Shown here: positions 61,686-64,000 of the stretch, in pieces
Position numbering within the stretch: the stretch's first letter is position 1
Layout: the number at the start of each line of letters is the position of its first letter
Origin: Syntrophaceae bacterium
GTDB taxonomy: Bacteria > Desulfobacterota > Syntrophia > Syntrophales > PHBD01
Direction: 5' to 3'
DNA length: 64,000 bases
Assembly (NCBI GenBank): GCA_013177825.1
Contig: JABLXX010000005.1
Span: 62,001 to 126,000 of the forward strand
The notes under the pieces: generated by a model
The model's database searches: none
Seen by the model: the letters and a program-made list of their open reading frames with translations, nothing else
Told to the model about the DNA's origin: nothing
Made by a program: the position numbers and the translations under genes

Positions 61686-62308
61686 TATGAAAGCAGCGCC
61701 CCCTCTATCTTCTTAACGGAAGGCTCCAGCAGAACCACATGCTGGTACTTCAGGATATCGTACACGTTCAGACCTTCCGAACGGATCATCTTGATCTCCG
61801 GGATATTCCGGGATGACTTCTCAAGGACCACATTGGCCTGATCCAGGACAAACAGGGCCGTCTTCAGACCGAGACGGTCAACGACCGCCTGGAACTTTTT
61901 CGTCTTGATCTCCCCCAGAGGAAAATCATTCAGAACGATAATCTTTTCTTCTCGGATTTTCAGGCTCAGAGCTGACCGAAGAGCGGCTCGGCGCATCTTC
62001 TTGGGCATCTTGAAGGAATAATCCCGCGGGTGGGGACCGAAAACGACGCCACCTTTCCTCCATATAGGGGAGCGAATATTTCCCACGCGGGCTCGCCCCG
62101 TGCCCTTCTGGCGCCAAAGCTTGCGGCTGCTTCCATGGACATCGCTCCGCTCCTTGGTCGACGCCGTACCGCTGCGACGGGCGGCCATCTGCATCCTCAC
62201 CACATCATGAAGAAGAGCCTCGTTGACATCCGCACCGAAAACAGCGTCATTCAACTCAAGCTCCGAGACCTTCTTGAAATCTATATCGTACACATTCACC
62301 AGCGGCAT
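61685..62308 (-). CDS. rplD: 50S ribosomal protein L4
   Basis: 207 residues. The N-terminal strand, the tunnel loop ([20 protein letters not shown], then [19 protein letters not shown]) and the C-terminal Rossmann-like part are all present. In E. coli L4 also regulates the S10 operon; no such leader can be judged here because the operon start is outside the window. Confidence 0.98.
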   Translation of the reverse strand: MPLVNVYDIDFKKVSELELNDAVFGADVNEALLHDVVRMQMAARRSGTASTKERSDVHGSSRKLWRQKGTGRARVGNIRSPIWRKGGVVFGPHPRDYSFKMPKKMRRAALRSALSLKIREEKIIVLNDFPLGEIKTKKFQAVVDRLGLKTALFVLDQANVVLEKSSRNIPEIKMIRSEGLNVYDILKYQHVVLLEPSVKKIEGALLS

Positions 62309-62327
62309 GGTTTCACCCCGGAACCGG

Positions 62328-62960
62328 CTAACTCGCCAATTTTTTCGATTTTTTTATCAGGATATAACCCTTCCGGCTTCCAGGGACCGGCCCCTTTACA
62401 AGCAAAAGATTCTTGTCCGGTCGCACCGCAACTACCGTGAGGTTCAGGACAGTCTTATGAATGCCCCCCATCCGGCCGGGAAGACGCGTCCCTTTGAAGA
62501 CACGGGATGGATCCGCACTGGCGCCGATGGACCCTGGAGCCCGGTGAAACATGGATCCGTGGGTTGCCCTCCCGCCGCCGAATCCGTGGCGTTTGATGAC
62601 GCCGGCGAACCCTTTGCCTTTCGTCACTCCCACGATATCAACATAATCGCCGGCGGCAAAAAGATCCACTTTCAGTTCCTGACCGATCTCGCAGGGCTCC
62701 GGAAATGCCCTGAACTCCCTGAGGACCCTGAAGTATCCGCGGTCTGCCGCCCGGAAGTGCCCCTGCAGCGGTTTCGTCAGACGGCTCTGTTTCACCCGGT
62801 CAAAGCCCAACTGAACGGCCTCATAGCCGTCCTTCTCTATGGTCTTCTTCTGAATGACCACAGACGGCGTTACCTCGATGACCGTCACCGGAACGGCAAC
62901 GCCATCCTCCGAGAAAATCTGGGTCATCCCCAGCTTTTTACCAATCAGTCCTGCACTCAT
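62328..62960 (-). CDS. rplC: 50S ribosomal protein L3
   Basis: 210 residues from ATG 62960; an ATG two codons upstream is possible. [40 protein letters not shown] and [11 protein letters not shown] are diagnostic. Nucleates 23S assembly. 58 bp after rpsJ. Confidence 0.97.
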   Translation of the reverse strand: MSAGLIGKKLGMTQIFSEDGVAVPVTVIEVTPSVVIQKKTIEKDGYEAVQLGFDRVKQSRLTKPLQGHFRAADRGYFRVLREFRAFPEPCEIGQELKVDLFAAGDYVDIVGVTKGKGFAGVIKRHGFGGGRATHGSMFHRAPGSIGASADPSRVFKGTRLPGRMGGIHKTVLNLTVVAVRPDKNLLLVKGPVPGSRKGYILIKKSKKLAS

Positions 62961-63018
62961 GTCCATCCCAGTCTTCCGCTGCCGGAACAAGCGAACGTCC
63001 GTTCGCCGCCCCGGACTG

Positions 63019-63327
63019 TTACAGTTTGATCTCCACGTCCACTCCGGCGGATAAATCCAGCTTCATGAGAGCATCCACCGTGGACTGGGTCGGCTCGATG
63101 ATGTCGATGAGCCGTTTGTGCGTTCGGATCTCAAACTGCTCCCGTGATTTCTTGTCCACATGGGGGGACCGGTTGACGCAGAATTTGTGGATGTCCGTGG
63201 GAAGAGGAATCGGACCGGCCACGCGGGCACCCGTCCTCTTTGCAGTCTCCACAATATCTCCGACGGATCGGTCAAGCAGCTTGTAATCGTACGCCTTCAA
63301 CCGAATGCGAATTTTCTGATCTTTCAT
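63019..63327 (-). CDS. rpsJ: 30S ribosomal protein S10
   Basis: 102 residues, exact family length. [38 protein letters not shown] and [16 protein letters not shown] are diagnostic. It also serves as NusE in antitermination. It follows tuf by 22 bp, so tuf and the S10 genes are co-transcribed. Confidence 0.98.
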   Translation of the reverse strand: MKDQKIRIRLKAYDYKLLDRSVGDIVETAKRTGARVAGPIPLPTDIHKFCVNRSPHVDKKSREQFEIRTHKRLIDIIEPTQSTVDALMKLDLSAGVDVEIKL

Positions 63328-63349
63328 GTGCCGCTCAATAACCCTTCAT

Positions 63350-64000
63350 CTATTCGATGATCTTGCTCACTACGCCGGCGCCAACCGTTCTTCCGCCTTC
63401 CCTGATGGCAAAACGAAGCTGCTCTTCCATGGCGATGGGTGTGATCAGTTGAACTTCAATATTGATGTTATCCCCGGGCATGACCATCTCCACGCCTTCC
63501 GGCAGGGTGGCAACGCCGGTCACGTCGGTGGTACGGAAATAGAACTGGGGACGATACCCGCTGAAGAAAGGCGTGTGCCTTCCACCCTCTTCCTTTGTCA
63601 GAACGTACACGGCTGCGTTGAACTTGGTGTGCGGCGTGATCGAATTGGGCTTCGCCACGACCTGGCCTCTTTCCACATCCTCGCGCTTCGTACCCCTGAG
63701 AAGAACACCGATGTCGTCTCCCGCGCGCCCCTCGTCCAGGGTCTTGCGAAACATTTCCACACCGGTGCAGACGGTTTTGAAGGTCGGACGGATCCCAACG
63801 ATCTCGACTTCTTCGCCGGTACGGATGATCCCGCGATCAACACGGCCCGTAACAACGGTCCCGCGTCCCGAGATGGAGAAGACATCCCCGATGGGCATCA
63901 GGAAGGGCTTGTCCGTGTCCCGTGTCGGTTCCGGAATGTAATTGTCGACTGCATCCATCAGCTCCCAGATCGACTTCACGTCCTCGGAATCGACGTCATC
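63350..64000 (-). CDS. tuf: Elongation factor Tu, C-terminal part (cut by right window edge)
   Basis: 217 codons covering domains 2 and 3; the GTPase domain lies beyond the window. [52 protein letters not shown] and the end [15 protein letters not shown] are diagnostic. Delivers aminoacyl-tRNA to the ribosome. Its position before rpsJ is the common str-S10 order. Confidence 0.97.
   Translation of the reverse strand, partial: DDVDSEDVKSIWELMDAVDNYIPEPTRDTDKPFLMPIGDVFSISGRGTVVTGRVDRGIIRTGEEVEIVGIRPTFKTVCTGVEMFRKTLDEGRAGDDIGVLLRGTKREDVERGQVVAKPNSITPHTKFNAAVYVLTKEEGGRHTPFFSGYRPQFYFRTTDVTGVATLPEGVEMVMPGDNINIEVQLITPIAMEEQLRFAIREGGRTVGAGVVSKIIE

Overview
The window reads as chromosome of a GC-rich, Gram-negative, strictly anaerobic bacterium, most likely a deltaproteobacterium (Desulfobacterota) close to the syntrophs. 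The signs are an LptD outer-membrane assembly protein, an anaerobe-type hybrid cluster protein, an HgdABC-type 2-hydroxyacyl-CoA dehydratase with its activator, several QueG-like ferredoxin proteins, and a fused beta-oxidation enzyme. The lineage is inferred from gene content; no search was run. I see no tRNA, rRNA, CRISPR array, prophage or complete insertion sequence.

Left part (1-20.8 kb). A minus-strand zinc-uptake operon (Fur/Zur-type regulator, znuA, znuC, znuB cut by the window edge) has an operator that fills the spacer of its own promoter. It is followed by a patatin-like phospholipase and a thiamin-salvage set (thiM, thiE, an odd HAD protein), an RNase Z-like hydrolase, a complete branched-chain amino-acid-type ABC importer (livK, H, M, G, F) with a terminator-like hairpin after livK, two QueG-like genes of which one is truncated, a MarR regulator divergent from a fused enoyl-CoA hydratase/3-hydroxyacyl-CoA dehydrogenase, and hcp plus a cupin under an FNR/HcpR-like site.

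Middle part (20.8-40.3 kb). This is the most unusual region. A DUF1460 amidase-like protein, an M15 peptidase, a GalT/HIT-like protein (DUF4922 type), a two-domain glycosyltransferase, a D-Ala-D-Ala ligase-like ATP-grasp enzyme, an AmgK-like sugar kinase, a MurU-like nucleotidyltransferase and a SpoIID protein lie with a C26 gamma-glutamyl peptidase and the AmpG muropeptide permease. The soluble ones lack visible signal peptides, so I read this as a cytoplasmic muropeptide-recycling pathway with several unassigned steps. About 122-bp dispersed inverted-repeat elements sit at both edges of its seven-gene operon, and a related element lies in the liv operon. An hgdABC set, a 5'-nucleotidase, a DUF493 protein and an L,D-transpeptidase-like protein follow.

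Right part (40.4-64 kb), all on the minus strand. cysS, argC, rplM-rpsI, lptD (with an extra N-terminal domain), folC and a small EF-Tu domain-2-like gene lie downstream of an uninterrupted S10-spc-alpha ribosomal superoperon. It runs from tuf (cut at the right edge) and rpsJ through secY, map, infA, rpmJ and rpoA to rplQ, and ends in a strong intrinsic terminator at 48.56 kb. Terminators and promoters divide the rest into separate units.
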